Shown here piece after piece: positions 22,707-34,620 of a DNA stretch of 64,000 nucleotides (position 1 is the first letter of the stretch; every line of letters begins with the position of its first letter). The notes below the pieces were generated by a model, which saw only the letters and a list, made by a program, of their open reading frames with translations, ran no database searches and had not been told where the DNA came from. Location: NCBI GenBank assembly GCA_963921935.1, contig OY998182.1:36238028-36302027 (forward strand), in the 5' to 3' direction. Origin of the DNA: Galeruca laticollis (taxonomy: Eukaryota > Arthropoda > Insecta > Coleoptera > Chrysomelidae). The translations under genes and the position numbers were made by a program.

Positions 22707-24266
22707 ATGGATGCTTTAATTAAACAGTGAGCCATTGAAAAAGGTAAAATTACTGGAAACGAGAATTGGTTTAATAATAATTCTATAACAGAAAGTGAAT
22801 TAACATTTTTTAAAACCAGATTAGATCTTTTAACTAAAGCATTCGATAGTTACAATTCAATACAAGATCAAATAGAATGTTTAGATGAAGATCAAAGTTT
22901 AGATAGAGAGGTAGTCGAAGATAAATATTGTTTAATTTTATCCTTATTGCAAAAAAAGATTAATTCACTTTCTGCCAAAAATGATTCGAGTAGTATAAAA
23001 TCAGAATTTCAGAGATCACATGTAAACAAACATCAATTAAACTTTCCAAAATTTTCAGGAGGTATTACTAATTGGAATGCATTCATACAATTATTTGAAA
23101 CATTGATAGGAAACGATTCATCTTTGACAGATATTAAAAAGTTAATATACTTAAAGTCCTATGTAAAGAGTGAACCGTTGAACTTAATTTCAAATCTTCA
23201 ATTATCTAGTGATACTTTCAAGGTAGCTCTAGATTCCTTAAAAAGTAGATATGATAATCAACTGAATATCATTCATGCTTATAATAAAAATTTGTTAGAT
23301 ACTCCTTTCTTGAGCTTAATAAATTCCACAACCCTCAAAGAATTTGTCACCTCCATAAAACAAAATATATATTGTCTCAGAAATTAGCAAGTAAATGTTG
23401 ATGATTGGGATTTGTTACTAGTATTCATTTTCTCTCAAAAATTAGATAATTATACACAAAAGGCTTTTGATTTTGAAATTCCTCCAAATGCAAGACCAAT
23501 GTTACCTCAATTTCTTCAATTTGTAGAATACAGGTGTTCAATTCTCGAAAGACAAGTAATTCCTGATTTAAATCCTACTCAGAAAAGAGGTCAGGAACAG
23601 AAAACCTGTCATTTTGTTCATATTTCACAAAAAACTAGACCAGATATTCAAGTTGCTAATGAAAACAGAGTGAATTCACAAATTGTAAGCGGTAAATGTC
23701 TATTTTGCAATTTATAGTAGTTTGAAATTTAGTGCCATTTCCCATAATGACAAACGCCAATTCATAAAAAATAACAAGTTATGTATAAATTATCTAGCCT
23801 ACACTCATTATGTAAGTAATTGTTCCTCTACTGGGTGTTCAAAATGTCAAAACTATCATAATACTTTATTATGTAAACAAAACTCTTCTAATAATAGAAA
23901 TTTCAATTTCAGGTATTCACCCAACTCAAAGGTTTCATAAAAATTTGCAGAATACTAATAATAATAGTCAAAATAGACAGATAAAGTTTAATTCAAACAA
24001 TTTCAATTCATATGGTTCTACCTTTGATAATAATAATCAGTCAAATAGTTTGGTAAATTCTCCTAGAAATTCACAAAGTAGTTTAAATTATCTTAGAAAT
24101 TCACAGAACAGTTCAAATGCTCATAGACCACTACAAAATAGTAATGCTAATTCACACATCCCCAATTTTAGTAGAAACCTTGAAGGAAATTCTTTAAATC
24201 AACAATTATTAGAAAATCATTCTTCAAGTAAAGATAATGGTATTACTTTGTCCACTTTATCCTAGC
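22707..24266 (+). pseudogene. BEL gag with zinc knuckle
   Basis: Starts at ATG 22707 but meets TGA at codon 8. The frame continues NWFNNNSITESELTFFKTRL and DLLTKAFDSYNSIQDQIEC (coiled-coil start of BEL gag), then LNFPKFSGGITNWNAFIQLF and LIYLKSYVKSEPLNLI of the DUF1759 domain. An in-frame TAG at 23385 and a frameshift near 23718 follow. 23722-23940 holds Cys-rich knuckle sequence (CINYLAYTHYVSNC, CSKCQNYHNTLLC). 23945-24266 is Asn/Ser-rich linker. Confident family call. Confidence 0.88.
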
Positions 24267-24300
24267 AACTGCACTTGTTACAGTATATAATTAAAAAAAC

Positions 24301-24848
24301 ATGCCTATTCAAGTAAAATCTGTTTTAGATCCTTGTAGTACAGTTTCATTTATTACAGAAACCTTAACAGATATTCGCCAACTTACTCCACAATCAAAAG
24401 TTATTCAAATACATGGTGTTGATAGCATAGTTACAAATTCTAATAAAATTGTAAATATAAATGTTCATTCCAATATCGCAAAAAATGATTGTTTTTAACA
24501 TAAATAAATGGTTTGGTTATTAAGAAAATTACAAAAAAATTGCCACACTTTTCATTGCGTACAGAAAAAATTCTAATTCCTCCAAATATGAGATTAGCAG
24601 ATCCTAATTTCCACATTCCTTCTCAAATCGACATATTTTTAGTAGCTGATGTTTATTATAATCTGATAAATGGTGGTATCATAAAAATTCAGAAAAATTT
24701 CTTGACACTAATTCATACCAAGAATAGGCTATATAGTAGAGAAGCAATTTCATATGTTTCACAAGGTGGTAGTTCAAATAATAGTTGTCGTTTCTTTCTT
24801 CAAAGTTCTGATACTGATAAGTTGTTGAAAAAATTCTGGGAAATATAA
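24301..24848 (+). pseudogene. BEL aspartic protease region, mutated
   Basis: The frame at 24301 reads VKSVLDPCSTVSFITETL. BEL proteases have L-D-S-G-S/A here, so Ser-Gly is replaced by Pro-Cys at the catalytic turn. Second frame 24513-24848 carries LADPNFHIPSQIDIFLVAD and YNLINGGI, the usual downstream protease/linker segment. A frameshift near 24498 separates them. Confidence 0.8.
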
Positions 24849-24869
24849 GAAATTTTCCCAAAAAATAAA

Positions 24870-26700
24870 ATGCTTAGTCCTGATGAAGAATTAGCTGAGA
24901 ATATCTTCACAAATAGTATACAAATTCTAGAAAATGGTACCTTTCAGGTCGATTTGCCTTTAAAAAGTTTAAATGGACATTTAAAGTTAGGTAATTCCTG
25001 GGGCACAATAAACCTTGGGTTTCAGTGCATTGTAACCCCGTTAAAATATAATCTAGGTTATTCCTATTCCATGGCAAAAAATAGATTTCACAATTTAGAA
25101 AGACGTTTTGAGAAAAATCCTAGTTTATTCAAAGACTATAAATCCTTTATAGATGAATATGTTTTATTAAATCATGCTATATATGTTCCTTTGAAATTGA
25201 TGAATGAGTTCCAAGAAAATAAATATTTCCCTCCTCACCATTGTGTGATTCAAGAAGATAGTAGTTCGACTAGGTTGAGAATACTGGTTGATGCTACCAT
25301 GAAAAGTTCGTCCAATGTTTCGTTCAATAATATCAAGTTAAAGGGATTCACAGTTCAACCAGAACTATTTGATATTCTTTGTCGTTTTCGTATGTTTAAT
25401 TTTGTGCTTACTTGTGATATACAAAAAATGTATCGAATGATTAGATTAAATCCAAATCAGACATTCCTACAAAATATATTATGGCGAGAAAATCCTAAAG
25501 ATCCTCTAAGATGCTTAGAACTACTAACTGTTACATATGGCACAAATGAAGTGCTCCATAGTTAGCTACTCATACACTGAATGAGTTAGCTTATAGAAAT
25601 AAAGAAAAAATTCCCTTAGCTTCTAATACCATTCTTTCTCAGTGTTATGTAAATAATATTTCATCAGGTAGTGATTCTATAGATAATTTGACTAAAACTT
25701 ATAATCAGCTAGTAAAGTTGCTACAGTCAGCAAATTTTTCATTACATAAGTGGGCTTGTAATGATCCACAATTTCTAAAAAATGTTATAAAAAATAATTC
25801 TCAAGAATGTGTTGATTTAAAAATAGAAAGTTCTTCGAATAAAGTGTTAGGCGTTTCGTGGGATCCAAATTTGGATCAATTTTCAGTAAAGCTTCCTAAA
25901 AATCTTAGTAAAAATTTGATTATTAAACGTGTTGTGTTATCCCAAATTACACAGATGTTTGATCCCTTATGGTTTATATCTCCTATCCTTGTAGTAACAA
26001 AAAGTCTAAAGCAAAATATTTGGTTGTCAAAATTAGGTTGGGATGATGAATTAAACTTTGAACTTCTAGATCAGTGGACAAATTTCATTTCACATATTCA
26101 TGAACTTTCTAAATTATTAATTCCTAAACAAATTTTCTTTAAAAATAAAATTTTGAAAATTGAATTTCATGGATTTTCCGATAGTAGATTAAAGGCATAT
26201 GATGCTGTTGTTTATATTCGTGCATTCTATGACAATGGTTTGATTTATTGTAATTTTATAGCTTCAAAAAGTAGAGTAACTCCTTTAAAAACCATTACAC
26301 TAGCATGTCTTGAGTTATGTGCTGCAGGCTTATTAGTAAATTTGATTATAAAAATAATTTCAATTTTTGAAAATAAAATTCCTACTTTACTACGAATTTG
26401 TGGACAGATTCTCAAATAGTTTTGTGTTGGCTAAAATCTAATCCGTCTAGGTGGACACTTTTTGTGTCAAATAGTGTTTCTGAAATTCAAAATTTAACTT
26501 CAAACTGTCAGTGGCGGCACATAGATTCAAAAATTAATCCTGCAGATTTGATTACTAGAGGCATTCCTCCAAAGGACATAATCAAAAGGTCGTTGTGGTG
26601 GCATGGGCCACAATTTCTAGAAAATCCAAATGTATTTTCATCAAATGAAATGAAAGATAACAGTCCCGAAGAAAAAAATATTAACGTTTCATTACACTAA
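24870..26700 (+). pseudogene. BEL reverse transcriptase and RNase H, YVNN active site
   Basis: RT: RRFEKNPSLFKDYKSFIDEY, PPHHCVIQEDSS, LRILVDATMKSSSNVSFNNI and CDIQKMYRMIRLNPNQ. The catalytic box near 25645 reads QCYVNNISSG, where a YVDD is expected. After a frameshift (25565-25688) follow FSLHKWACNDPQFL, LGVSWDPNLDQF and FDPLWFISPI. 26160-26330 has the RNase H start FHGFSDSRLKAYDAVVYIR and LACLELCAAGLLV. 26398-26600 has WTDSQIVLCWLKSNP and INPADLITRGIPP. Confidence 0.9.
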
Positions 26701-26710
26701 ACAGGATACT

Positions 26711-28150
26711 TTGTTAGATTTTTGGAATGCCACATTTTCAAAATATTCCTCGATTGTTGAAAAAGTTCTTATAATAATTTTTTTGCAAATGCAGTACTTT
26801 TTTAAAGAAATTTCGGAAAATAAAATCATTTCCAATAAACATATTTTACATTTAGCTCCCGTTATTGACAATTATGGTATTTTTAGAGTAGGAGGTCGTT
26901 TAGGTAATTCTGATCTGCCTTATGATCAGAAATTTCCAATTTTACTACTTTCAAATAATTTAGTTACAAAACCTATGTTAAGATACGAGCATTTGAGATT
27001 AGGGCATGTTTATGCGCAAACCACATTGTCAAATTTTCGTTTAAAATATTGGCCTTTAAATGGTCTTGTAGAAATCAAAAAAAATATCAGAAAATGTATA
27101 GTTTGTGCTAGATTCAATGCAAAATCCTATGAACCAAAGATGTCAAAAATACCTTCAGATAGATTAAAACCGTGCAGACCTTTTTCTAAAGTTAGAGTGG
27201 ATTTTGATGGTCCATTTCTTATTAAATCATCATATATCCGTAAGGCTCCTTTAATAAAACGTTATGTTGCTGTGTTTGTATGATTTTCAAGGCTGCTCAT
27301 CTAGAACTGGTTTCTAGTTTATCGACTGATTCTTGTATACTTACATTGAAAAGATTTATCTCAAGAAGAGGTAATCCTTCGATCATATTATTCAGTGATA
27401 ATGGCATTAATTTTCTTGGGGCAAAAAATAAACTATAATTATAAGATTTTTTGAAGGTTCAAGGTAATAACAATTCCATTGTAGAATTTTTGGCTAGTAA
27501 AGAGATTGTATGGAAATTTATTCCACCCATGGGTCCTCATTCGGGCGGTATTTGGGAGGCTGCAGTAAAGAGCACAAAGCATCATTTATACAAAATACCT
27601 GGAAATGGCTATTTTACATTTGAAGAGTTCAGCACTATTTTAGCACAAATAGAAGCAATCTTAAATTCGAGACCTCTCCAACCTCTTTCAAATAATGCAA
27701 ATGACTTATCTTGTTTAACTCCTGGACATTTTTTGATTGGTGATAGTCTTACATCCTTTCCTGAACCTGATTTATCAAAGAATTCTGAAAATCGCTCAAC
27801 TCGTTTTGATAGATGTACTCGTGTTCGACAGAATTTTTGGAAATGTTGGACAAAGGTATATTTAAACCAATTGCAAAATAGACCAAAATGGCTCATTCCT
27901 CATCCAAATATAAAGGAAAATGATATTGTATTGCTCAAGGAAGAAAATTCGCGTCCGTTAGAATGGCCCCTTGATAGAGTTGTTGAAATAATTCCTAGTA
28001 AAGGTGATAGTCGCCTACGTCCGATCACGGATATGGCACTGTAAGAAGAATAAAGGTGATAAAATACATTTAGTTAAAGTTAAAACGAAAAATGGAACTT
28101 ATATTAGAGATATTATAAAAATATTGTATCCTTTACCAAAAGAAGATTAA
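26711..28150 (+). pseudogene. BEL integrase
   Basis: Zinc-binding region: YEHLRLGHVYAQTTLSNFR (HH) and IRKCIVCARFN (CC). Core: VRVDFDGPF (first Asp), FSDNGINFLG (second Asp, about 27390-27420, in another frame) and GIWEAAVKSTKHHL (Glu). C-terminal: NDIVLLKEENSRPLEWPLDRV, then a degraded GTYIRDI end stopping at TAA 28148-28150. Frameshifts near 27283, 27440 and 28040. The antisense frame at 27609-27896 is only a shadow. Confidence 0.88.
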
Positions 28151-28849
28151 TTAGAAAGCTAATTTCTGCAGTACGTTCTTGTTAGTTGAATTTTTTATTA
28201 TTATTCCTTTATCGAAGCTAAGAAGCTTCAATGAGGGGGAGTATGTTTGAAATTATTTCAAACATTTTTAATATTTTGACATTTATTCCTTTCAATTTTA
28301 TCTTGATTAATCAAGTAGTAAAGAAAAAAGTAAAAGTCCATTGTCTATTTTGTATGTCAATTAAGAAGATTATTATTCCAATTAATGTAATAATTTGTTA
28401 TTTGTGGATTAAAAACCCTCTGATTCTTAGAAGAAGAGTTTACAATACAGTTGTCTTTAGAAATTACATTGGAATTTATTTCACGACCTATGGAAATTAT
28501 TTCTGAGGTATAGATAAGTAAATGTACCTCTCTAACTGTTGAAAATCAAATCAATTTACATTAACTAATTATAAACTGATTCCCAGGGTCCTTTACTAAT
28601 AATGATCCTACTGCCTGGTGACAGCTCGTCATTTCACATGGGCTGTCCACCCTTAACCTGGTTGCCAGTTCTCAACTCATCACTTTTTATTATAGGTCTA
28701 ATCACACTACAGCTCCCTTCTTTTATTAAAAAGCACTATTTACAAGTTTCACTTAACCGAAATAAACTAAAAAATTTTAAACTCTTAATTAACATAATTA
28801 TTCAAATGCTTAGGTGGATATACATTACGCCTAAGACTATTGTTAGTTT
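28151..28849. other. Possible BEL 3' LTR remnant and spacer
   Basis: After the polypurine stretch at 28232, sequence beginning TGTTTGAAATTATTTCAAAC forms a short palindrome. It could be the LTR start. There is no second copy, so this rests on position alone. 28590-28760 includes GGGTCC and CCTGGTGACAG but no recognised gene. Confidence 0.3.
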
Positions 28850-29408
28850 TATTTACAAAAGTCATATCTGGAAGCGGCTTGACAATATTATTGAGAAACT
28901 TGCGATTGCATTCTATAATGCTATCGTTATCTAATTTCACATTATAAGCTCTTGGTTTATTCAATTTTGGAATGATACTACCAGATTGCCAAGCTGTCTT
29001 GTCTCGATTCTGATCTCTTACTTTTTCACCTACCTTAAATCCTTTAAGAGCTTTAGAACCTCTATCATAGAAACTTTTCTGCTTTTCCTACCTTTGCCTA
29101 AGACAATATTTCATTTTATTCCATTTTTTTAATAAAACAAATTAAATTTAGGAAGCAAACTGTTAATTTCTCTATTAAAAAGTAAAAATTATAACAAAGA
29201 TACACACATTTTTATTATAATCATTTTTTCACGAGATTTTTAAAAGATTAAATGGTACGCTCTACCATTACATTATATTGTGCAAAAGTAGGACTTGAAA
29301 TAATGTGTTTTTTTCCCAACCATTAACAACATTTTAAAAAATTTCAGAGCTAAAATTGGTACCATTATCTCATCTTAAGAGAGATGGTTCCACATGAGTA
29401 GCAAATAT
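28850..29408 (-). pseudogene. Gypsy integrase core and C-terminus remnant
   Basis: The minus strand from 29400 gives LRWDNGTNFSSEIF (second Asp) and MVERTI (Glu). 29040-28850 gives LKGFKVGEKVRDQNRD, RAYNVKLDNDSII and NRKFLNNIVKPLPDM, the C-terminal domain. 29578-29757 contributes NCHTCLNFRNPNSK and the MVIDYI core. Several stops. Confidence 0.7.
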
Positions 29409-29410
29409 TA

Positions 29411-29579
29411 GGTCTGTTCCAACTGAAGTAAATACCGTTTTATTACCGTACAATCTCAGTAACGCAGCAAATTTGATGTACATTACACAGACTTATTATA
29501 TTCACTAATCAGCAGGTCAGCTGGGTTTGTATCGTAATTGTACGGTTTTTGTGTTGGTTGGAACAGACCTAATATGTAA
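29411..29579. mobile_element. Hairpin MITE, copy 2
   Basis: Ends GGTCTGTTCCAAC / GTTGGAACAGACC, flanked by TA at 29409-29410 and 29580-29581. The right half matches the copy at 955-1114 (CACTAATCAGCAGGTCA); the left half is more diverged. Inserted in the gypsy integrase. Non-coding. Confidence 0.88.
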
Positions 29580-29756
29580 TCAATCACCATGAGATAGTTT
29601 TAACCATTGAATCGATAGACATTGGTATTTAAACAGTCCCAGACCTTATCAGGCACGTCAGAAGGAATAAGTGGTTATTTAGAGTTTGGATTTCTAAAAT
29701 TTAAACATGTATGACAGTTATTTACAAATTCTTCTATAGCAGTAAGTAAAATGCAA

Positions 29757-30640
29757 AATCCGTATTAGAGTATATATTAATTACAAGTTGAAGGGGCAAC
29801 TAGTTTCGGCTCATTTAGCCATCATCAGGCTTCTAAAAGGTATCAAGAATTCAGAAATTATTATAAAAAATATATCGAATTACGTACATATGATTTGCAT
29901 AAAAGTTTTATAAAAGGAAAGCTGTCACATGTCCATAGTATCCAGTAGACTCCAAGATGTGTCGGTAGGGAAATATACTGTAGGAAAAAAAAATTATTTC
30001 TAGGAAAATTTATATGGCCATGTAAATGACAACTTAAATTTAAAATTGGTCACTATTAAGGAAAATAATTAGAAATTAAATTGAATTAAATAAATGAACA
30101 ATTAATAGAAAATATGGACATCGTCCTCAGACAGAATCTGTTAGAAGCAAGAAGTCCAGTACTTACAAAATCGCAAGGGGAAAATGTAAGCAATGGAGAA
30201 CACTCAATGCGGACTAAAGGAAACCGGAAGTGAGAGCAAAAGATGGGGTAGTACCTTTCCCATAGAGGGATGAAGGGAAAATATAATTCCCTAATGGGAA
30301 GGCGAAAAAATATTTTAAAAAGTTGTATAGAACTTTTTATAATAGCCCACGCCATTATGTAACAAAGGAGAATGGAGAACATGATTGTATAGTGTGTTTA
30401 GAGAGTAAGGTAAAGTCTATAACCTGACACTTGAATGATTAAAAACTTTAGAATGCTGGAACACCACCTCAAAATTACTAAAATTGCTATTTTTAATGTT
30501 ATATTATTAGCTTAAGGATAATGACCCGTCACTATCACAGAATCAGACAAGATGGTTGAAGAACTGACAAATGACATGGACTATTGACAGCCTTCAACAA
30601 CAAAGTGAAAAAAATTTTAGCAGAGATAAATGAGACAAGT
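29757..30640 (-). repeat. Unclassified insertion with a conserved CTGATGA...GAAAC motif
   Basis: Interrupts the gypsy remnant. On the minus strand 29835-29803 reads CCTGATGATGGC, a short loop, GAGCCGAAAC. GGCT/AGCC pair as a stem, and AGTTG/CAACT downstream can pair as a second. Similar motif organisation occurs at 57240-57330, 60960-61020 and 48775-48800. No protein frame is convincing across 29850-30640. Confidence 0.5.
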
Positions 30641-31300
30641 TAAATTAATAATCATACAGAGAAATTATGTCATGACACCTTTTTCTTTTAAATTCTTTTA
30701 TCTCAATATTAATTTTTGGCCAAAACAAAGTCTCTCTTGCCCTAAGTTGACACTACACTATACCCAAGTGATTGTAATGAATTAAATTAAGCATCTCTTT
30801 TAATTTGTCTTCATTTCCTGGCCAATTCTGCTAATTTTAAGAGATCAACTAAAGTTTTATCTTTTAATGTATCAGCATGAAAAACTTTAATTTTTTCATT
30901 GGAAGGATTTTCGCAATTAAGTCAACATGGGCCTCAATTTCACTTACTGTGAACTTGTCAACCTGGGTTAAATTGTCATTTAAAAAATTACGAGATAAAT
31001 AGTCTGCATTTACCAAATCAGTACCCTTTTTGTAATCAATTTCAATATCATACTTAAACGTTTTTTTTTACAAATAAATGCTAATGGTTTATGGTCACTC
31101 TCTACTACAGCTCTTTTGCCACAAATATATTGGTGAAATCTGATACATCCAAAAACAACCGCGGCCATTCTCTTCTCAATTTGAGCATAGCCTTTTTCAG
31201 TTTTGGCTTAAAGTACTGGAGCTATAAATAACTGGTAAATTATCTTGTAGAAGTAGCTCCGGCGAGAAATTGATGGACTGAAATGTATCATACATACTCT
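30640..31300 (-). pseudogene. Gypsy RNase H and integrase zinc-binding remnant
   Basis: The minus strand gives PVIYSSSTL, VESDHKPLAFICKK (gypsy RNase H motif), KKGTDLVNADYLSRNFL (the ADxLSR end of RNase H) and YNHLGIVKCQLRARETLFWP (HLG...T...FWP zinc-binding part of integrase). Frames alternate. The catalytic start of RNase H is not seen. Confidence 0.75.
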
Positions 31301-31447
31301 TACTTTTAACTTGTTCAGTATATAATCTACTGGACAAATAAAATTATCCTATTCTATTCAACATTTCCAATTTTACCCATTACTTACGACTTACCCTATA
31401 TATTTTCAATCTTACTCATACAATAATACACTTTTTTTTATTTGCAG

Positions 31448-31763
31448 GATTCAGTACTTGTTCAAACCAAGGCCAGGGGAAAACCATCGTCCGCACGGTT
31501 TCTATCGTTCTCTATATCCGAAAATAATCCGTGATATTGACAGCATCGAATCAAATTGGAGGAACGGCAAACACATCCTGCAACGTATCAATTGCAGATC
31601 TGAAAATAGCAAAGGGGTATACTGTTTGCAATATGATGATCAGAAAATTGTTTCTGGCTTAAGAGATAATACTATTAAAATATGGGACAGGAGCACTTTG
31701 CAGTGCACTAAAGTTTTGATTGGACATACGGGAAGCGTATTATGTCTACAATATGATGATAAG
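31448..31763 (+). CDS. slmb: Slimb/beta-TrCP exon: linker and first WD repeat
   Basis: Second visible exon. The acceptor is TTTGCAG and the donor AAG|GTAATT. It supplies one base to finish the Trp codon, then about 105 codons. It encodes the F-box-to-propeller linker (IQYLFKPRPGENH, SFY-like SLYPKIIRDIDSIESNW) and the first WD repeat (GVYCLQYDDQKIVSG, TIKIWD). It then starts the second repeat (LIGHTGSVLCLQYDDK). The WD40 propeller binds the DSGxxS phosphodegron of substrates. The preceding intron (21267-31447, 10.2 kb) holds a BEL and a gypsy element; the following intron (31764-46490) is 14.7 kb. Confidence 0.96.
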
Positions 31764-32699
31764 GTAATTTAATAATATTTATATCTCAAAGCTTTCTTTT
31801 ACATTACCAATGATTATGACAATTCCAAACAAATCGTGAGATATAGTTTGGTACTGTCCAAATTATCTATTATTAATAACTTTATTATACAAAAATCACA
31901 TTGAAATATTACTTGTTATAAAAACTCTCTTAACACTTGAATAGATCCACAGATTGGTCCTCTTAGGATTTCATCTTCATACTTCTTCAAAAGATATTTA
32001 CATAGCCTCTAAGAAGATGTAGAAAACTGTAAATAATTATTGTCTATATGCTTTGAATTTGGGATTTGTTTGAGAATTTGAATTAAGATCATTTTCATTT
32101 AAAGTTCATCTAACTTGTGACTGGAATTTAATACTAACACTAGAAATATTAATGATACTCTGTATCTTGGTGTTGTCTCAGTTCATTATTTTCTTCTCCC
32201 TATTATTCTAACAAATTCATTTAAATTTACCGCTATACTAATACAAGCCTGCTCTGCACAGAAAGTGTTGGTTGAACAGTCGAGAGAGCAAGTCCCTTTT
32301 CATTAAGTAATGGTTGTGTTAAACCGGGGGCGGCCCATATCGATTATTTGTAGTGTGTGTATCCCAATCTAGTACTAGTGTTCCAGAGATTACTTCAAGA
32401 AAACATGTTAGTGGGCTTGAGATATTCACGTTTCCTTTCACCCCTCTGAGTCTTGTCAGATTCAGAACAGTAGAATTGCTGCTTCTTTAGATGGAAATAC
32501 TGCACTCTTTTGATCAGTGTTGTGCAGTTGTTCACAGATAGCTTGTATTTCACATGGGTTCTCATTATTGATGTCGATTCCTCCAGTTAGATAAAGTTTT
32601 GCAGGATATTGTTCTCAAGCCAAATTTTGATCATGAATGCTTACACACAACTAAATCACCTATTATGTTGTAATTTAATGAAATATATATTCTTTTTTT

Positions 32700-33540
32700 A
32701 ATGTATAATTAAAATTAGGTTTTTTCAAATAATTTTAATTGTATTGTGTGAGACAAGGATGATAGTTATTGTTGTGTTTTGAAAGTATAAGACAATTCGT
32801 TTTTCCATTTGAGAACATAAATCCGTTTCTTTTGACCAGTTTTCTATTGAATTAAATTAATTTTGAATTATTCTAGAAATTGATTCCAAGTTCTTCCTTT
32901 GGCAATAAGTACTAAGTTGTCTGCATAAAATTTGTACTTGCTGTATTGACGGTGTTGTTTGTAGCTGTGGGGAAAAGTGTAGTACTAATTACTGATCCTT
33001 GAGGAGTACCATTTTCATGGAGAATGTTGTTTGAGAGTTCTCCATTAACTTTGATTTGGGAAGGTCTGTTTTGCAAAAAACTGAAGATAAATAAAAGCAT
33101 GTGGTCCTGTATCTCCCACTCCGTTAATTGTTTTAAAATTTTATAGTGCCAAGCAGTGTCGAATGCACGTTGGATGTCAAAAAACATTGTGACACATAAT
33201 TGATTCGTGACAAAAGCTTCATGCACTTCAGATTCTAGTTAGATTATGTTGTCTTGTGCAGATCTTTGTTGCCTGAAGCCGCATTGTTGCATTGCTATCT
33301 AATTGTGATATTCTAGATACCACATCAACCGTTAATTCATAATTTTTTCCAATAATTTACACATCATGCATGTTAGAGATTTTGGTCGATAAGATTCTGG
33401 ATCAGTTTTGTTTTGGTATAGGTATTACAGCTTGGCTCCATATTTTGGGAATTTGTTTTCAGTCCAAATAAAATTGTAGATGTGATTTTTAAGTTCTGGT
33501 AATGTCAATACAGCAAGTTGGTTCAAATTTTATAATCTCA
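32700..33540 (-). pseudogene. LINE reverse transcriptase fragment
   Basis: 33500-33240 carries the finger region: PESYRPKSLTCMMCKLLEKI and CGFRQQRSAQDNII. 33226-32912 carries VTMFFDIQRAFDTAWHYKIL (catalytic FDxxxAFD) and NGTPQGSVIS (the GxPQGS motif). After a frame change YKFYADNLVLI takes the place of FADD at about 32935-32905. Strong RT identity, inactive. Confidence 0.8.
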
Positions 33541-33654
33541 TTCTGTCATTTTTACAAGGCTTTTTTGAAAACTAGCTATGTAGGATGTAACATTAAATAG
33601 TATCAACTAGAATAAATGAAAACCAATGCAAATAAATGGTTTTAAAAATTAAAA

Positions 33655-34620
33655 CTAACTTTTCCGCATCTGTGAGATGCCCTGATTAATATTCTATCAT
33701 AAAATTGTCACTTGTATATACTTCGGGGGACGTATCGTGTTAACAAACCGAAATGTCTCCAAAAGTAACCAAAAATGCAGTATATCTGGATTTATAGAAC
33801 CCGCTGTACTCGCTATAGTCAGCTGAAAATCAATAGGGTACTTCTGTGAGACACCTTGAAATATATCCAATTATAAAATTGGCCACATTGGACACTCCGG
33901 AGGCTGTATCATACTAAACCCAAAATTTCTCCAAAAAGGACAAAAATGTGGCACTTCAGGTACCATAGCACCCATTGTACTAGCTCTGGTGAGCTAAAAA
34001 TCAATAGGGTTCATCTATAAGACGCCCTGAACAATATTCAATCATGTCATTTGTATACACACTGGAGGCTGTATTGTGCTAACAAACTAAAATTCTCCAA
34101 AAATGACAAAAATTTGGTACCTCAAGTACCATAGCACTCGTTGAATTGGCTTTAGTGAGCTGAATCTCAATAGGGTTCATCTTTGAGACGCCCTGAATAA
34201 AATCCAATCATAAAATTGGTCACTTGTATATAATCCGGAAGCTGTATCATACTAGCAAACTGAAATTTCTCCAAAAATGACAAAAATGTCGTACTTAAAG
34301 TACTATAGCACCTGATGTACTGGCTGTGGTGAGCTGAAAATCAATAGGATTTATCTGTGAGATGTTTTGAATAACAATCAATTATAAAATTGGTGACTTT
34401 TTGCACTCCGGAGACCGTATAGTGCTAACAAACTGAAATTTCTCAAAAAATGACAAAAGTGTCGTACTTCAGGTACCATAGCATCCGTTGTACTGGCTAT
34501 TGTGAGCTGAAAATCAATAGGGTTCATCTGTGAGATATCCTGAACAATATTCAATCATAAAATTGGTGATTTGTTGCACTCCGGAGGCTGTATTGTGTGC
34601 TAACAAGACATGTAACGAAA
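33655..34620. repeat. Tandem array, five to six degenerate ~170-bp units
   Basis: The landmark TCAATAGGGTTCAT recurs at about 33831, 34001, 34167, 34341 and 34512 (165-174 bp apart). Each unit also has ACTCCGGAGGCTGTAT, CTCCAAAAATGACAAAAATG and GTACCATAGCAC. Units differ by roughly 10-20%. No coding capacity. A satellite-like array inside a LINE remnant. Confidence 0.9.

Larger units (their letters stand above)
22707..28150 (+). mobile_element. Near full-length BEL/Pao retrotransposon, inactivated
   Basis: gag, zinc knuckle, protease, RT, RNase H and integrase are all present in BEL order over 5.4 kb, broken by at least six frame changes. Two active sites are altered: the protease has D-P-C and the RT has YVNN. 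A polypurine stretch GAGGGGGAG at 28232 followed by TATGTTTGAAATTATTTC would fit a 3' LTR start, but no matching 5' LTR was recognised upstream of 22707. The element lies in sense orientation in the slmb intron. Confidence 0.9.
28850..31300 (-). mobile_element. Second gypsy remnant, in three pieces
   Basis: Pieces read in gypsy order on the minus strand: RT tail/RNase H and zinc-binding integrase (30640-31300), central integrase (29578-29757), and integrase core plus C-terminus (28850-29408). A MITE (29411-29579) and an unrelated repeat block (29757-30640) separate them. Stops and frame changes occur throughout. Confidence 0.75.

Noticed and set aside
28231..28934. Hydrophobic plus-strand frames after the BEL element
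   Set aside because: They overlap the possible LTR and the antisense of gypsy integrase, with no conserved motifs.
29797..29840. Calling a functional hammerhead ribozyme
   Set aside because: Stem II is preceded by an unpaired T and no complementary sequence for stem I could be found on both sides. Kept only as a structured motif.
33655..34620. Possible CRISPR-like array
   Set aside because: Units are ~170 bp, degenerate throughout and lack unique spacers. The genome is a eukaryote.
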